NCBI GenBank assembly: GCA_046724665.1
Contig: JBKOWZ010000085.1
Coordinates: forward strand, 1-22,270
Length of the DNA stretch: 22,270 bases
Reading direction: 5' to 3'
Source: Actinocrinis sp046724665
GTDB lineage: Bacteria; Actinomycetota; Actinomycetes; Streptomycetales; Catenulisporaceae
Below, piece after piece: positions 7,858 to 16,125 of this stretch (position 1 is the first letter of the stretch; every line of letters begins with the position of its first letter). The notes under the pieces were generated by a model. The model was not told the origin of the DNA, ran no database searches, and worked only from the letters and a program-made list of their open reading frames with translations. Position numbers and translations under genes: made by a program.

Positions 7858-9888
7858 CTACGCCACGGCGGCGGCGAAGACGTTGGTGAGGATCCGTCGA
7901 ATCGCGGCGTCGTTCGGGATCGCGCCGTTGAACGCGATCGAGCCGGTGGTGAAGACCCAGCCGCCGTTGGGTTTGGGCACCTGGCACATGTCGGCGCCGC
8001 CGTTGGGATTGAGCCCGCTGGCGATCACCACGGTCCCCGGGATCGTTCCGGCGTACGCGTCCACCTCCCATCCACTCGCCGCGCCGTTGTAGGCGACGGC
8101 GCCGAACGTGCTGCCCACGCCCAGCCCGGTGCCGGTGAGGAACGGATGCGCAGTCAGCACCCGGTACGGGAAGAAGTCGCTGTACGACGCGGGATTGAAC
8201 TCGACTCCGATCACGTCGGAGGCCGGCTCCCCGTGGTCGTCGAACAGATCGCGCTCGCCCGTCGGCGTCCGGAAGACCACCGCGTTGCGGTCGGTCGAGT
8301 AGGTGACACGCTCCCACAGGGTGTTGCCGCCGGTGTCGATGAGCCGGCCGCCGGCGGTCAGATAGGCCACGATGTTCTGGCGGCTGACATCGGTCCAGTA
8401 CTCGGGATGCGACAGCACGACCACGGCCTTGTAGTGCGAGAGCCACGTCGATCCGGTGCCGTCGAGATCCAGGTCGGTGTAGCAGTCGAACGCGATGCTC
8501 TGCGAACCCATCCACTGGAGCAGGAACATGTCGCTGAAAAGCGTATGGTTGATCACCCCGTTGCCGGTCAGCGTCGTCGACAGGCTCGGCCGCAACATGG
8601 TGATGACGCGCTGCACGCCGTTCTGGCCGTCCGTGTACTGGTCGTGCCCGCCCCACTGGTTGTAGGCGTTGTACGTGTTCGTGGGGATCACGACGGCGAT
8701 GTTGTTCTGCGGCGCCGCGGGCCGGATGGTGAACACGACGTCGTGCGGAAGGCCCTCAGGCGAGCGCAGCCGGGCCGCGTAGACGCCGGAGGGCCAACCG
8801 GTGGGGACGGACACGGTGAAATCGCTGCTCCACCCGCATCCCGCGCTGCGGTATCCGCTCTGCAGCAGCTTGAACCGGCCCGGGTACGTTGTCGTGTTCA
8901 CCATCGTGACGGGGCCGGAGACGCTGGGGGCCAGCCGCACCACCGTCGCGGTGTAGGTCGGGAACGTCGTCGACACACTGATGCCGAGGCTGCCGCCCTG
9001 AGCCGTGGACTGAGCGCTGGGGTATCCCTGGAGGGCCGCGGTGCCCTCGATCGTGAAGCCGCTGCCGACCTTGATCCCGTTGCCGCCGTTCGCCCAGGAC
9101 GGGCCCGCGGTGTTGATGCTCTGGGAGTTGAGCAGGTGGTACCAGATCAGAGCGTTGTCGGTGGCCGGGGTCACCGAGGTGTCGAGGGCGATCGCGTACT
9201 GGACGCCCGAGGTGTTGGACCACGCGGCGCGCTGGCTGTCGCTACCCCAACCGGTGCCGACCACGATCCCGTTGCCGTTGTTGACCCAGTAGCCCGCGCC
9301 CGTCGAGGAGTTCTGCACGACGCGGCGCCACCAGAACAGGTTGCCGGTCTGGTAGATGCCGAAGACGACTCCGCCCGGGTCGGCCCACACCTCGACGAAC
9401 GGCCTCCAGCCGGAGCCGATCTGCAACCCGTTGCCGCCATTCGCCCAGCCGACGCTGCCGTTGCCCGCCGAGTACCGGTACCAGTACAGGTTGCCGCTGC
9501 CGTCCTCGCAGTACAGCACGTTGTCGAACCCGCCGAAGATCCGCGTGAAGCGGTCGAAGCCCGAGCCGATGACGGATCCGCTGGCCGGATGCCAACCGCC
9601 GGCGCCGGTGTTCGCGTTGCTCAGGATGTAGCGGTACCACCGCAGCGTGCCGTCCGCGCGGAAGGCGAAGAACTCGCCGTCGGCCGCGGCCAGCACGGTG
9701 GTGAACTGATGCCAGTCGGCGCCGATCTGCAAGCCCGCCCCCCCGTTCGCCCAGGAGACGGCGCCCGTCTGCCAGCCGAGATGGCGGTACCAGTACAGCA
9801 GCCCGTCAGCCTGGATCGCGTACACGATCCCGTTCCCGCCGGGAACCATGCGCAGGAACCGCTGATTCGGATCGAACACCACTGTCAT
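7858..9888 (-). CDS. Tachylectin beta-propeller fused to N,N-dimethylformamidase beta-subunit-like domain
   Basis: This encodes 676 residues in three parts. Residues about 8-280 are tachylectin-type propeller repeats (WYRHLG, IGSGW, WANGGNG repeated every 45-50 residues). Residues about 285-390 form an Ig-like/beta-sandwich part ending VPTGWPSGVYAARLRS. Residues about 395-676 match the C-terminal domain of the N,N-dimethylformamidase beta-subunit family: TNTYNAYNQWGG (403-414), a YTDLDLD strand, LSHPEYW (492-498), AGGRLIDTGGNTLW and the closing GGWVFTTGSIAF. Family enzymes bind iron through Tyr and Glu; Y406, Y409 and E496 are candidates only. No signal peptide is visible at the ATG at 9888, odd for a lectin whose neighbours are secreted; a missed upstream start or non-classical release is possible. 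The substrate is unknown; amide hydrolysis is only a family-based guess. Confidence 0.85.
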   Translation of the reverse strand: MTVVFDPNQRFLRMVPGGNGIVYAIQADGLLYWYRHLGWQTGAVSWANGGAGLQIGADWHQFTTVLAAADGEFFAFRADGTLRWYRYILSNANTGAGGWHPASGSVIGSGFDRFTRIFGGFDNVLYCEDGSGNLYWYRYSAGNGSVGWANGGNGLQIGSGWRPFVEVWADPGGVVFGIYQTGNLFWWRRVVQNSSTGAGYWVNNGNGIVVGTGWGSDSQRAAWSNTSGVQYAIALDTSVTPATDNALIWYHLLNSQSINTAGPSWANGGNGIKVGSGFTIEGTAALQGYPSAQSTAQGGSLGISVSTTFPTYTATVVRLAPSVSGPVTMVNTTTYPGRFKLLQSGYRSAGCGWSSDFTVSVPTGWPSGVYAARLRSPEGLPHDVVFTIRPAAPQNNIAVVIPTNTYNAYNQWGGHDQYTDGQNGVQRVITMLRPSLSTTLTGNGVINHTLFSDMFLLQWMGSQSIAFDCYTDLDLDGTGSTWLSHYKAVVVLSHPEYWTDVSRQNIVAYLTAGGRLIDTGGNTLWERVTYSTDRNAVVFRTPTGERDLFDDHGEPASDVIGVEFNPASYSDFFPYRVLTAHPFLTGTGLGVGSTFGAVAYNGAASGWEVDAYAGTIPGTVVIASGLNPNGGADMCQVPKPNGGWVFTTGSIAFNGAIPNDAAIRRILTNVFAAAVA

Positions 9889-10262
9889 CGTCCCAACGCG
9901 TACGACGGAATGTCCTCAGGCCGCAATCTTCCACGAAAAGTCGTAGACCGGTGGCATGCCGCCGGAGTCGGCGTGCCGCGTATTCGACGGCGGATTTGTT
10001 GAAGACTTGTCCGTGTATGACGAAGCCAGCGCGAGAAAGCCCTGCAGTTAGGTCTGAGCCAAAAAAACGACGCAGCACCGCGTATCAAATCTATTCACGT
10101 CGACCGCTTCACCCCATCGACGGATTCCCTTCACTCTGAGGGGTGCTCGGTGGCTGCCCGCGTCCTCGGGCGGGCGATTCCCGTGTGGCGGGCGAGTAGT
10201 CTCGCCTCCGGAAAAAGGCGGCGCCGGGCGGCATCGCCAAAAGGTCAGTTGGGACGAATTCG
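9889..10262. promoter_or_regulatory. Divergent intergenic region between the lectin cluster and the glycosylation operon
   Basis: No gene is supported in these 374 bases. Promoters for both directions should lie here. An AT-rich patch at about 10055-10100 (with a run of seven A at about 10062) and a hairpin at 10191-10206 are visible. No consensus promoter pair is clear. Confidence 0.45.
10191..10206 (+). promoter_or_regulatory. Short perfect hairpin in the leader of the glycosylation operon
   Basis: GGCGAG at 10191-10196 pairs with CTCGCC at 10201-10206 around a TAGT loop, about 57 bases before the GT2 start. It may be an operator or a leader RNA hairpin. The role is not shown. Confidence 0.35.
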
Positions 10263-11312
10263 ATGTATAGGGATCTGGCGATCGCCGTCGTGATGCCGGC
10301 GTACAACGAGGCCAGCCTGATCGGAAAGTCGATCAGCACCGTTCCCCGGTTCGTCGATCACGTCATCGTCATCGACGACTGCTCGACCGACGACACCTAT
10401 GCGGCCGCGCTCGCCGTCGGCGATCCGCGCGTGACGCTGATCAGGCACGAGCGCAACACGGGCGTGGGAGGCGCGGTCCTGGAGGGCCACCGCCGCGCGC
10501 TGGCCCTCGGCGCCGACGTGAGCGTGGTCATGGCCGGCGACGCCCAGATGGATCCGGACTATCTGCCCGACCTGCTCGACCCCATCGCCGAAGGCGACGC
10601 GGACTTCACCAAGGCGAATCGCTTCTTCTCCCGCACCTCGTTCTCCGGAATGCCGAGGCACCGGGTGTTCGGGAGCATCGTGCTCTCGTTCATGACGAAG
10701 GCCGCCTCAGGATACTGGCACCTGTTCGACCCGCAGAACGGATACACAGCCACCACCGCCGCCGTGCTGCGACGCATCGCACTCGACCATGTGGCGACGG
10801 GGTATGAATTCGAAAACGACTTCCTGATCCGGCTCAACATCGCCGACGCGCGTGCCCGTGACGTCCCCGTCCCCGCCGTCTACGGCGACGAGGTGTCAGG
10901 AATCCGGCTGCACAAAGTCGCCCCCGCCCTGTTCGGGCTGCTCTTCCGCGGATTCTGGCGGCGTATTCTCATCAAGCACGTGTTGCAGTCGTTCACGCCG
11001 GTGGCGCTACTCCTCTTCTCCGGTCTGGCGCTGTTCGGCTTCGGAACCGTGTTCGGCCTCGGCACGATCGCGTACCGCCTGATGGGCGGCGGCTCGCCGA
11101 GCGCGGGCACCGTTCTGCTCTCGGTCACCCCGCTGCTGGCCGGAATCCACCTCGTCATCAACTCGTGGATTCTGGACATCCAGGACGCGCCGGACCGGCC
11201 GCTGCGCCGCGAGACGCTGCCGCCGGCGATCCGGGGAGCCGGTCCACACCCGCACGACGTGCGGCGTACGGCGGCGGCGCCCCTCGTCGCGCAGCCGCGG
11301 GGCGAGGTCTGA
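10263..11312 (+). CDS. GT2 family glycosyltransferase, dolichol-phosphate mannose synthase/GtrB-like
   Basis: This encodes 349 residues. The N-terminal GT-A domain (1-230) shows VVMPAYNEASLIGKSI, the nucleotide-binding IDDCSTDDT (D38, D39), GVGGAVLEGHRRAL, the metal-binding AGDAQMDPDYL (91-101) and the acceptor-side DPQNGYTA (156-163). These are hallmarks of enzymes that move a sugar from a nucleotide donor to polyprenyl phosphate on the cytoplasmic face. Two hydrophobic segments follow (about 244-272 and 283-303), as in GtrB-like members, anchoring the enzyme to the membrane. ATG at 10263 gives the expected short N-terminus; the ribosome site is weak. It is the first gene of a coupled operon with a sugar oxidoreductase and a DUF2142-GtrA protein, supporting a role in charging the lipid carrier. 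Sugar identity is unknown. Confidence 0.9.
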   Translation: MYRDLAIAVVMPAYNEASLIGKSISTVPRFVDHVIVIDDCSTDDTYAAALAVGDPRVTLIRHERNTGVGGAVLEGHRRALALGADVSVVMAGDAQMDPDYLPDLLDPIAEGDADFTKANRFFSRTSFSGMPRHRVFGSIVLSFMTKAASGYWHLFDPQNGYTATTAAVLRRIALDHVATGYEFENDFLIRLNIADARARDVPVPAVYGDEVSGIRLHKVAPALFGLLFRGFWRRILIKHVLQSFTPVALLLFSGLALFGFGTVFGLGTIAYRLMGGGSPSAGTVLLSVTPLLAGIHLVINSWILDIQDAPDRPLRRETLPPAIRGAGPHPHDVRRTAAAPLVAQPRGEV

Positions 11313-11313
11313 C

Positions 11314-11376
11314 ATGGACGCGAACGCACAGCAGCCGACGGCGCGGCGAGCCGCGGCGCAGGTGGACCCGCGGTGA
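11314..11376 (+). CDS. 20-residue ORF bridging two operon genes
   Basis: An ATG two bases past the stop of the GT2 gene opens 20 codons (starting MDANAQQPTARR) and ends at a TGA that overlaps the GTG start of the oxidoreductase (GTGA at 11373-11376). It has no recognisable domain. It may couple translation across the gap, be a remnant of a deleted gene, or be meaningless. Expression is not shown. Confidence 0.3.
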   Translation: MDANAQQPTARRAAAQVDPR

Positions 11377-12368
11377 CCGCGACTCTGCGCGCCGGACTGG
11401 TCGGCCTCGGGAAGATGGGGCGCAACCACGCGCGTGTTCTGGCCTCCCTCGACGGAGTGCAGCTGGTCGGCGTCGCCGATCCACAGCCCGCGCCGCATCC
11501 GTCCGCCGTGGCCGCACCGGTCGTGGCGAACGTCGATGAGCTGCTCTCACTCGGTGTCGACTACTGCGTCGTCGCCGTGCCCACCGCCCTGCACGAGCCG
11601 GTCGCGGTGGCGCTTGCCGAAGCAGGTGTCCACGCGCTGATCGAGAAGCCGCTGGCTCCCGACTCGCAGGCGGCCCGGCGTATGGTCAGACTCTTCGCCG
11701 ACCGCGGCCTGATCGGCGGCGTCGGCCACATCGAACGCTTCAACCCGGCGCTACAGAGCATGCGCCGGCGCCTCGACGCGGGCGAACTGGGCGAGGTGTT
11801 CCAGGTCGTCACCCGCCGTCAGGGCCCGTTTCCCGCGCGCATCGCCGACGTCGGCGTGGTGATGGACTTGGCGACCCATGACATCGACCTGACCGAGTGG
11901 GTCACCCGTCGCAGTTACGCGACCGTCGCCGCGCACACCGCGCACCGCAGCGGCCGCGACCACGAGGACCTCGTCGCGGTCGTCGGCGGGCTGGCGGGCG
12001 GCGTCGTGGCGAGCCACCTGGTCAACTGGCTCTCGCCGCTGAAGGAGCGGATGACCGTCGTCACCGGCGAACGCGGCTGCTTCGTCGCCGACACGCTCAC
12101 GGCCGACCTCACGTACTACGCGAACTCGAGCATCCCGACCGAGTGGGAGGTATTGCAGAACTTCCGCGGCGTCACCGAGGGGGACGTGATCCGGTACGCG
12201 ATCGCGAAACCCGAGCCGCTGCGCACCGAACACGAGGCGTTCCGCGACGCAGTGCTCGGACTCGGCGCCCCGATCGTGAGTTTCGAGGAGGGCGTGCGCA
12301 CCGTGCGCACCGCGGAGGCGATCCTGAAGTCGGCCGGTAGCGGGCAGCTCGTCGCGGTCGACCGATGA
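11373..12368 (+). CDS. Gfo/Idh/MocA family NAD(P)-dependent sugar oxidoreductase
   Basis: This encodes 331 residues, normal for the family. An N-terminal Rossmann fold carries LVGLGKMGRNHARVL (9-23). The EKPLA motif (91-95) ends the dinucleotide domain with the conserved lysine. GHIERFNPA (118-126) and DLATHDIDL (165-173) carry substrate-side residues including the likely catalytic His169. The C-terminal half is an alpha/beta substrate domain. Family members oxidise a sugar hydroxyl of nucleotide sugars or inositols; the HIERFNP signature is common in UDP-N-acetylglucosamine 3-dehydrogenase-like proteins, but substrate cannot be fixed. The GTG start overlaps the TGA of a 20-residue ORF, and its own stop overlaps the next start as ATGA, so it is translationally coupled. 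It probably modifies the sugar used by the adjacent glycosyltransferases. Confidence 0.9.
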   Translation: MTATLRAGLVGLGKMGRNHARVLASLDGVQLVGVADPQPAPHPSAVAAPVVANVDELLSLGVDYCVVAVPTALHEPVAVALAEAGVHALIEKPLAPDSQAARRMVRLFADRGLIGGVGHIERFNPALQSMRRRLDAGELGEVFQVVTRRQGPFPARIADVGVVMDLATHDIDLTEWVTRRSYATVAAHTAHRSGRDHEDLVAVVGGLAGGVVASHLVNWLSPLKERMTVVTGERGCFVADTLTADLTYYANSSIPTEWEVLQNFRGVTEGDVIRYAIAKPEPLRTEHEAFRDAVLGLGAPIVSFEEGVRTVRTAEAILKSAGSGQLVAVDR

Positions 12369-14293
12369 CGACCGCGGAGAGGATCCGGCTCTTCGCGGCG
12401 CGCCGCCGGACGAAGTACGTCGGCACCGCCCGGCTCGTGTGGACCGTGAGCTTCGCAGCGTTCTTCCTGCTGGGCGCGGCATGGGCGCTGGCGATGCCGT
12501 ACGACGGGCCGCCCGACGAACTTCAGCACGTCACGCGCGCGTACGGGGTCGCCGCCGGCCAGATCTACGCGGGCCCCGCCAATTCCAGGGTCAGGACCGC
12601 GCAGAGCCTCGTTCCGCGCGGCAACGGCTGCTTCCGCTGGAAGACGGACGTCACGGCGCGCTGCCAGCACACTCCGGGCGCCGACCCGAAGACGCGGCAC
12701 GTGCGCGTCTCGACCAAGAGCAACGCGGCTGGTTACGACCCTTCCTACTATCTGTTCGTCGGGCCGGTACTGTACCTGTGGCCCGACCTGAGGGGCATCG
12801 TCCTCGCCCGCCTGCTCACGGACGCGGAGATCAGCGCTCTACTGGCCAGCGCGGTGGCGATCGCGTGGAGTTCGCGCAACCGCTGGCTGGTCGTCGGGAT
12901 CGCCGTGTCGGTCACGCCGGTGGTGGTGAACCTGATGGGCGCGGTGAACCCGGCCGGCGTGGAGATCGGCGCGGCGGTGGCGTTCTGGGTGAGCCTGCTC
13001 GATCTCATGGATGCCGGGCCGGTGCGTCCCTCCGTGGTCGCCGTCGTGCTGTGGTCGGGTTCCGTGCTCGCCGTGACCCGCGGTTTCGGTGTCGGCTGGC
13101 TTGTCGTGGCGGCTGCCGTCTGCGCGATCGGCGTAGGCGCGGCGCGTTTGCGCACGCTGTGGAAGACGCGCGGGATCAGGTGGGCCGCGGCGGGCGTCGG
13201 CTGCGCGGTCGCCGCGGCGAGCGCCTGGGACGCGCTGGCGGGCGCGAACTTCGACCTGACCGACGCGAGCTCTCCCAAGGCCTCGATGATCCAGATCATC
13301 GTCCAGGAGTTGTGGCTGCGCGTCCCCTACTACCTCGAGGGCACCGTGCGGCTCACCTCGTACGGCGACATCCTCGTCCCGCAGGCCGTCTCAGTGGTCT
13401 GGTTCGCCGTGCTCGGGCTGGTCGTGCTCGGCGGCTTCTGGCTCGGCACGACCCGGGCGCGCATCCAGATCGCCGCGATCGTCGGCGTCTCCCTCTTCAT
13501 GCTCGTGGTCACGGACGCCGACGCGGTGCGCCAAGGGTTCTGGTTCTCCCAAGGCCGGTACGCGCTGCCCCTGCTCGTGGGAGCCCCGCTGATCGCGGCC
13601 CTGCAACTCGGCCGGTGCGCCGAGCTGGGCGCCGCCAGGCTCGCCTCCCTGCTGCGCCTGATCGCGGTGGCGCTGCTCCCGCTGCAACCGGTGGCGCTGT
13701 GGAGCAGCATGCTGCGATTCCAGCGCGGCTATCCGGCCACCGGGCGCCTGCCCCTGAACGCGCTGACCGGATCCTGGCTGCCGCCGCTCGGCCCGCTGCT
13801 GCCCTTGGCCCTCATGGCGGCCGGCCTGGCAGCGCTCGCCTGGGGCCTGTGGGGACCAGTCCGCGTCGACGGCGTCGTACTCCGTTTCGTTCTGGTGGGC
13901 GCGCTGGTCTACGCGATCGACGTGTCGATCCTGTGGGCTCTGCACGTGCTCGCGGGGCTGCCGCTCGCGCTCGCGACGACTCTGGCGTTCTGCTGCGCGT
14001 TCGGCGCCAACCTCGGGCTGAACCGCATCTTCACGTTCGCCGCGCCCGGCCCGGTGGGGCGCCAGGGCGCGAGGCTGCTCGCCACTGCCGGCCTGAACTA
14101 CGTCTCAACCCTCGTCATCGTCGTCGGGCTCTCCTACCTGTGGGACGCGTTCCTGGTCTCGAAGACGATCACCACCGGCCTCAACGCAGTGTTCAACTTC
14201 GCCCTCTACCGGCGCTGGGTCTTCGCGGCGAGCCCGCAAGTGCCGGCGCCCCGGCCGCAGACCGTGGCCGCAGAAAGCGCCGAGGTCGGCTAG
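12365..14293 (+). CDS. DUF2142 membrane protein fused to a C-terminal GtrA flippase domain
   Basis: This encodes 642 residues. After a first membrane segment (about 26-44) comes the DUF2142 hallmark acidic motif YDGPPDELQH (46-55), then an extracytoplasmic loop with a likely disulfide pair (C89, C100), many membrane segments, and the QGRYALP motif (396-402) typical of this GT-C-like family. Residues about 505-621 are a separate four-helix GtrA domain: RFVLVGALVYAIDVS, NLGLNRIFTF and the closing FALYRRWVF. GtrA proteins are proposed to flip polyprenyl-linked sugars; DUF2142 proteins resemble the sugar transferases acting outside. One chain may therefore join flipping and transfer. The start overlaps the oxidoreductase stop as ATGA. 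The two halves are normally encoded separately. The open frame is continuous with uniform codon usage, so I see no sign of an assembly artefact. Confidence 0.88.
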   Translation: MTTAERIRLFAARRRTKYVGTARLVWTVSFAAFFLLGAAWALAMPYDGPPDELQHVTRAYGVAAGQIYAGPANSRVRTAQSLVPRGNGCFRWKTDVTARCQHTPGADPKTRHVRVSTKSNAAGYDPSYYLFVGPVLYLWPDLRGIVLARLLTDAEISALLASAVAIAWSSRNRWLVVGIAVSVTPVVVNLMGAVNPAGVEIGAAVAFWVSLLDLMDAGPVRPSVVAVVLWSGSVLAVTRGFGVGWLVVAAAVCAIGVGAARLRTLWKTRGIRWAAAGVGCAVAAASAWDALAGANFDLTDASSPKASMIQIIVQELWLRVPYYLEGTVRLTSYGDILVPQAVSVVWFAVLGLVVLGGFWLGTTRARIQIAAIVGVSLFMLVVTDADAVRQGFWFSQGRYALPLLVGAPLIAALQLGRCAELGAARLASLLRLIAVALLPLQPVALWSSMLRFQRGYPATGRLPLNALTGSWLPPLGPLLPLALMAAGLAALAWGLWGPVRVDGVVLRFVLVGALVYAIDVSILWALHVLAGLPLALATTLAFCCAFGANLGLNRIFTFAAPGPVGRQGARLLATAGLNYVSTLVIVVGLSYLWDAFLVSKTITTGLNAVFNFALYRRWVFAASPQVPAPRPQTVAAESAEVG

Positions 14294-14616
14294 CAGCGGC
14301 AGGGCGCGAGTCCGCAGCGGCGCCTGAACGCCTAGCACGCGGCGGACGCGTCCACTCGAGCGGCGGCCGATCCGGTGGACTTTCACCTGACCTGTGACAC
14401 GGTTGGTGGTCTGGGAGACGGGCGGCTTGCCGACCTGTGGGGACTCGGCTTGGCGGACGTGGATTTGCGCACCGTTCCTACGCACCGTGGTGGCCGGCGG
14501 CGTGCCTGGCTCCAATCACCACTTGGCCCCGGATACTAACGCCCTGCCGTTCGTCGATCGTGCCTTGTCACGATCAGGCGCGCACTGTCCATGCCGACAC
14601 CCGAGCACATGTCGGG
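14294..14616. other. Intergenic region between convergent genes
   Basis: No gene is supported in these 323 bases. Short frames on both strands lack family motifs. A hairpin at 14556-14575 is the only clear structure. Confidence 0.4.
14556..14575. terminator. Hairpin between convergent transcription units
   Basis: GATCGTG pairs perfectly with CACGATC around a six-base loop. It lies between the 3' ends of the DUF2142-GtrA gene and the PucR gene, where a bidirectional terminator would be expected. There is no T-tract. Confidence 0.4.
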
Positions 14617-16125
14617 TCACTGTGCCGGGCGCAGCGCGTTGTCGCGGACGAGCAGGGCGAGCCAGAGCTCGGTGCGGTCCGTGGTGGACGAGAGGGTGCG
14701 GCCGGTGAGCCTCTCGATCTGGTCGAGCCGGTATCGCACCGTGTTGCGATGGATGAAGAGCTGGTCGGCGGTCGCCTGCACGGAGCCGTCGGTGGCCAGG
14801 TAGCGGCTGAGGGTCTCAGTCAGGCCCGCGTTGTGTTCGGCGTCGAAGCGGGTGAGCGGGCCGAGGATCTGGTCGCTCAGCGTGCTGGCGGCCGGCGTCG
14901 CCTGGGCGAGCAGCAGGTCGGAGAGAGTGAGCGGGGTGGCGTGGTGGACTCCGGGTCCGCGTGCGGCGGCGGTGCGGGCTTCGAGGTATCCGCGTTCGAT
15001 GCCCATGGCTCCGCCGTGCGGCGCGCTGACGCCGATGGTCGCGCTCGGTCCGCGTTGGGGGTCGAGCCGGAGTGCTTGGAGCATGGCGCTTATCTGATCT
15101 TTGGCGGGAACACCGTGCGGGATGAACACGACCAAGTACCGATCGATGATCGCGCTGATCGGGTGGGCGCCGAGGTCGGTCACGGTGGGCGTCGGTCCGG
15201 GTCCGGGTACGTTGAATTGCCGGATTGACCAGGCGGTACGGCTGAGTCGGCGCGATCGCTCGTCCGCAGTCGCTGTCGCCGTCCGGTCATTGTCGCTCCA
15301 GCCGCCGACTAGGGTGCGGTAGGGCATCGTCGGATGTATACCGTGCGCCGTGAAGAGCCATCCGACGCTCTCGCCGCGCAGGTGGCCGTCGAACACGTCG
15401 CCGAGCAGTCGGCCGAGCAGCAGTCGGCGGCTGGCCAGGAAGGACAGGCGGCGCGCGAGTTCGAGGCCTATGAGTCGCGCCGCGTAGGGCAGTGGCTCAG
15501 GATGAGCGGTGGGTCCAGCCACGAGGCGCGCCACGGGGACGCAGTCCACGTCGATGCCCAGGTCATGCGCCGGCTTCGCAGGGGGCTGGCCTGCCAGGGA
15601 CGTTCCGTCGGGCAGCAGCACCGCGACGTCGGTGCCGGTCTGCCGGCTCAGCGTCCTGATCAAGCGGTCGAGGCCGTCGCCGGTGAGGACGGCCTGGGTG
15701 AGCCGGTCGTACACGTCAACGAGACGGCGCTGGTCGCCGAGGTGCTCGGCGGCGAGCCGGTCGGCGACGTGGCGGGTGATGGCGATGAACGGGGTCTCGT
15801 ACGGGACCTCGAGCACCGGCAGGCCGGTGCGGTGCGCGGTGGCGAGCGTGGCGCGGGGCACGCTGTTGTGGCTCAGCCCGACGCCGAAGCCGATCCCGGC
15901 CGCGCCCGCCTCGGCGACGCGTTCGACGAACGCGGTCTGGGCCGCGGCCGTGCGCTGGCGCAGACCGGTGGTCAGGACCAGTTCGCCGCCGTCCATCCAC
16001 GGCGTGGGGTCGGCCAGTTCGGTAGACGCCACCCAGCGCACCAGCCGGTCGAGGCCTGATTCGCCGGTGCGCAGGCGCAGCGCGAGGGCCTCGACAGTGA
16101 CGAGGTCTCGCAGCGCGACGGGCAT
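14617..16125 (-). CDS. PucR family transcriptional regulator
   Basis: This encodes about 502 residues from the ATG at 16125. The N-terminal PucR sensor domain is seen as ALRDLVTVEALALRLRTGESG, then VRWVASTELADPTPWMDGGELVLTTG. The C-terminal PucR helix-turn-helix is clear: LTETLSRYLATDGSVQATADQLFIHRNTVRYRLDQIERLTG. The middle (about 230-400) is a GGDEF-like/uncharacterised part common in the family. ATG at 16125 puts the sensor domain at the N-terminus as in relatives; ATGs at 16167 and 16179 would add short tails. None has a clear ribosome site. It is transcribed divergently from the polyamine-type importer genes across a short gap, so it probably regulates them in response to a nitrogenous ligand. 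Ligand and sign of control are unknown. Confidence 0.92.
   Translation of the reverse strand: MPVALRDLVTVEALALRLRTGESGLDRLVRWVASTELADPTPWMDGGELVLTTGLRQRTAAAQTAFVERVAEAGAAGIGFGVGLSHNSVPRATLATAHRTGLPVLEVPYETPFIAITRHVADRLAAEHLGDQRRLVDVYDRLTQAVLTGDGLDRLIRTLSRQTGTDVAVLLPDGTSLAGQPPAKPAHDLGIDVDCVPVARLVAGPTAHPEPLPYAARLIGLELARRLSFLASRRLLLGRLLGDVFDGHLRGESVGWLFTAHGIHPTMPYRTLVGGWSDNDRTATATADERSRRLSRTAWSIRQFNVPGPGPTPTVTDLGAHPISAIIDRYLVVFIPHGVPAKDQISAMLQALRLDPQRGPSATIGVSAPHGGAMGIERGYLEARTAAARGPGVHHATPLTLSDLLLAQATPAASTLSDQILGPLTRFDAEHNAGLTETLSRYLATDGSVQATADQLFIHRNTVRYRLDQIERLTGRTLSSTTDRTELWLALLVRDNALRPAQ

Noticed and set aside
8146..10002. A 618-codon plus-strand frame antisense to the propeller fusion
   Set aside because: It mirrors the repeats of the real minus-strand gene, has Val/Arg/Asp-rich composition typical of antisense high-GC frames, and no motif.
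12439..14397. A 652-codon plus-strand frame overlapping the DUF2142-GtrA gene
   Set aside because: It is an Arg/Ala/Gly-rich shadow; the other frame has the family motifs and the ATGA overlap.
14394..14708. A plus-strand frame starting in the gap after the DUF2142-GtrA gene
   Set aside because: It runs into the 3' end of the PucR gene on the other strand and has no ribosome site or domain.
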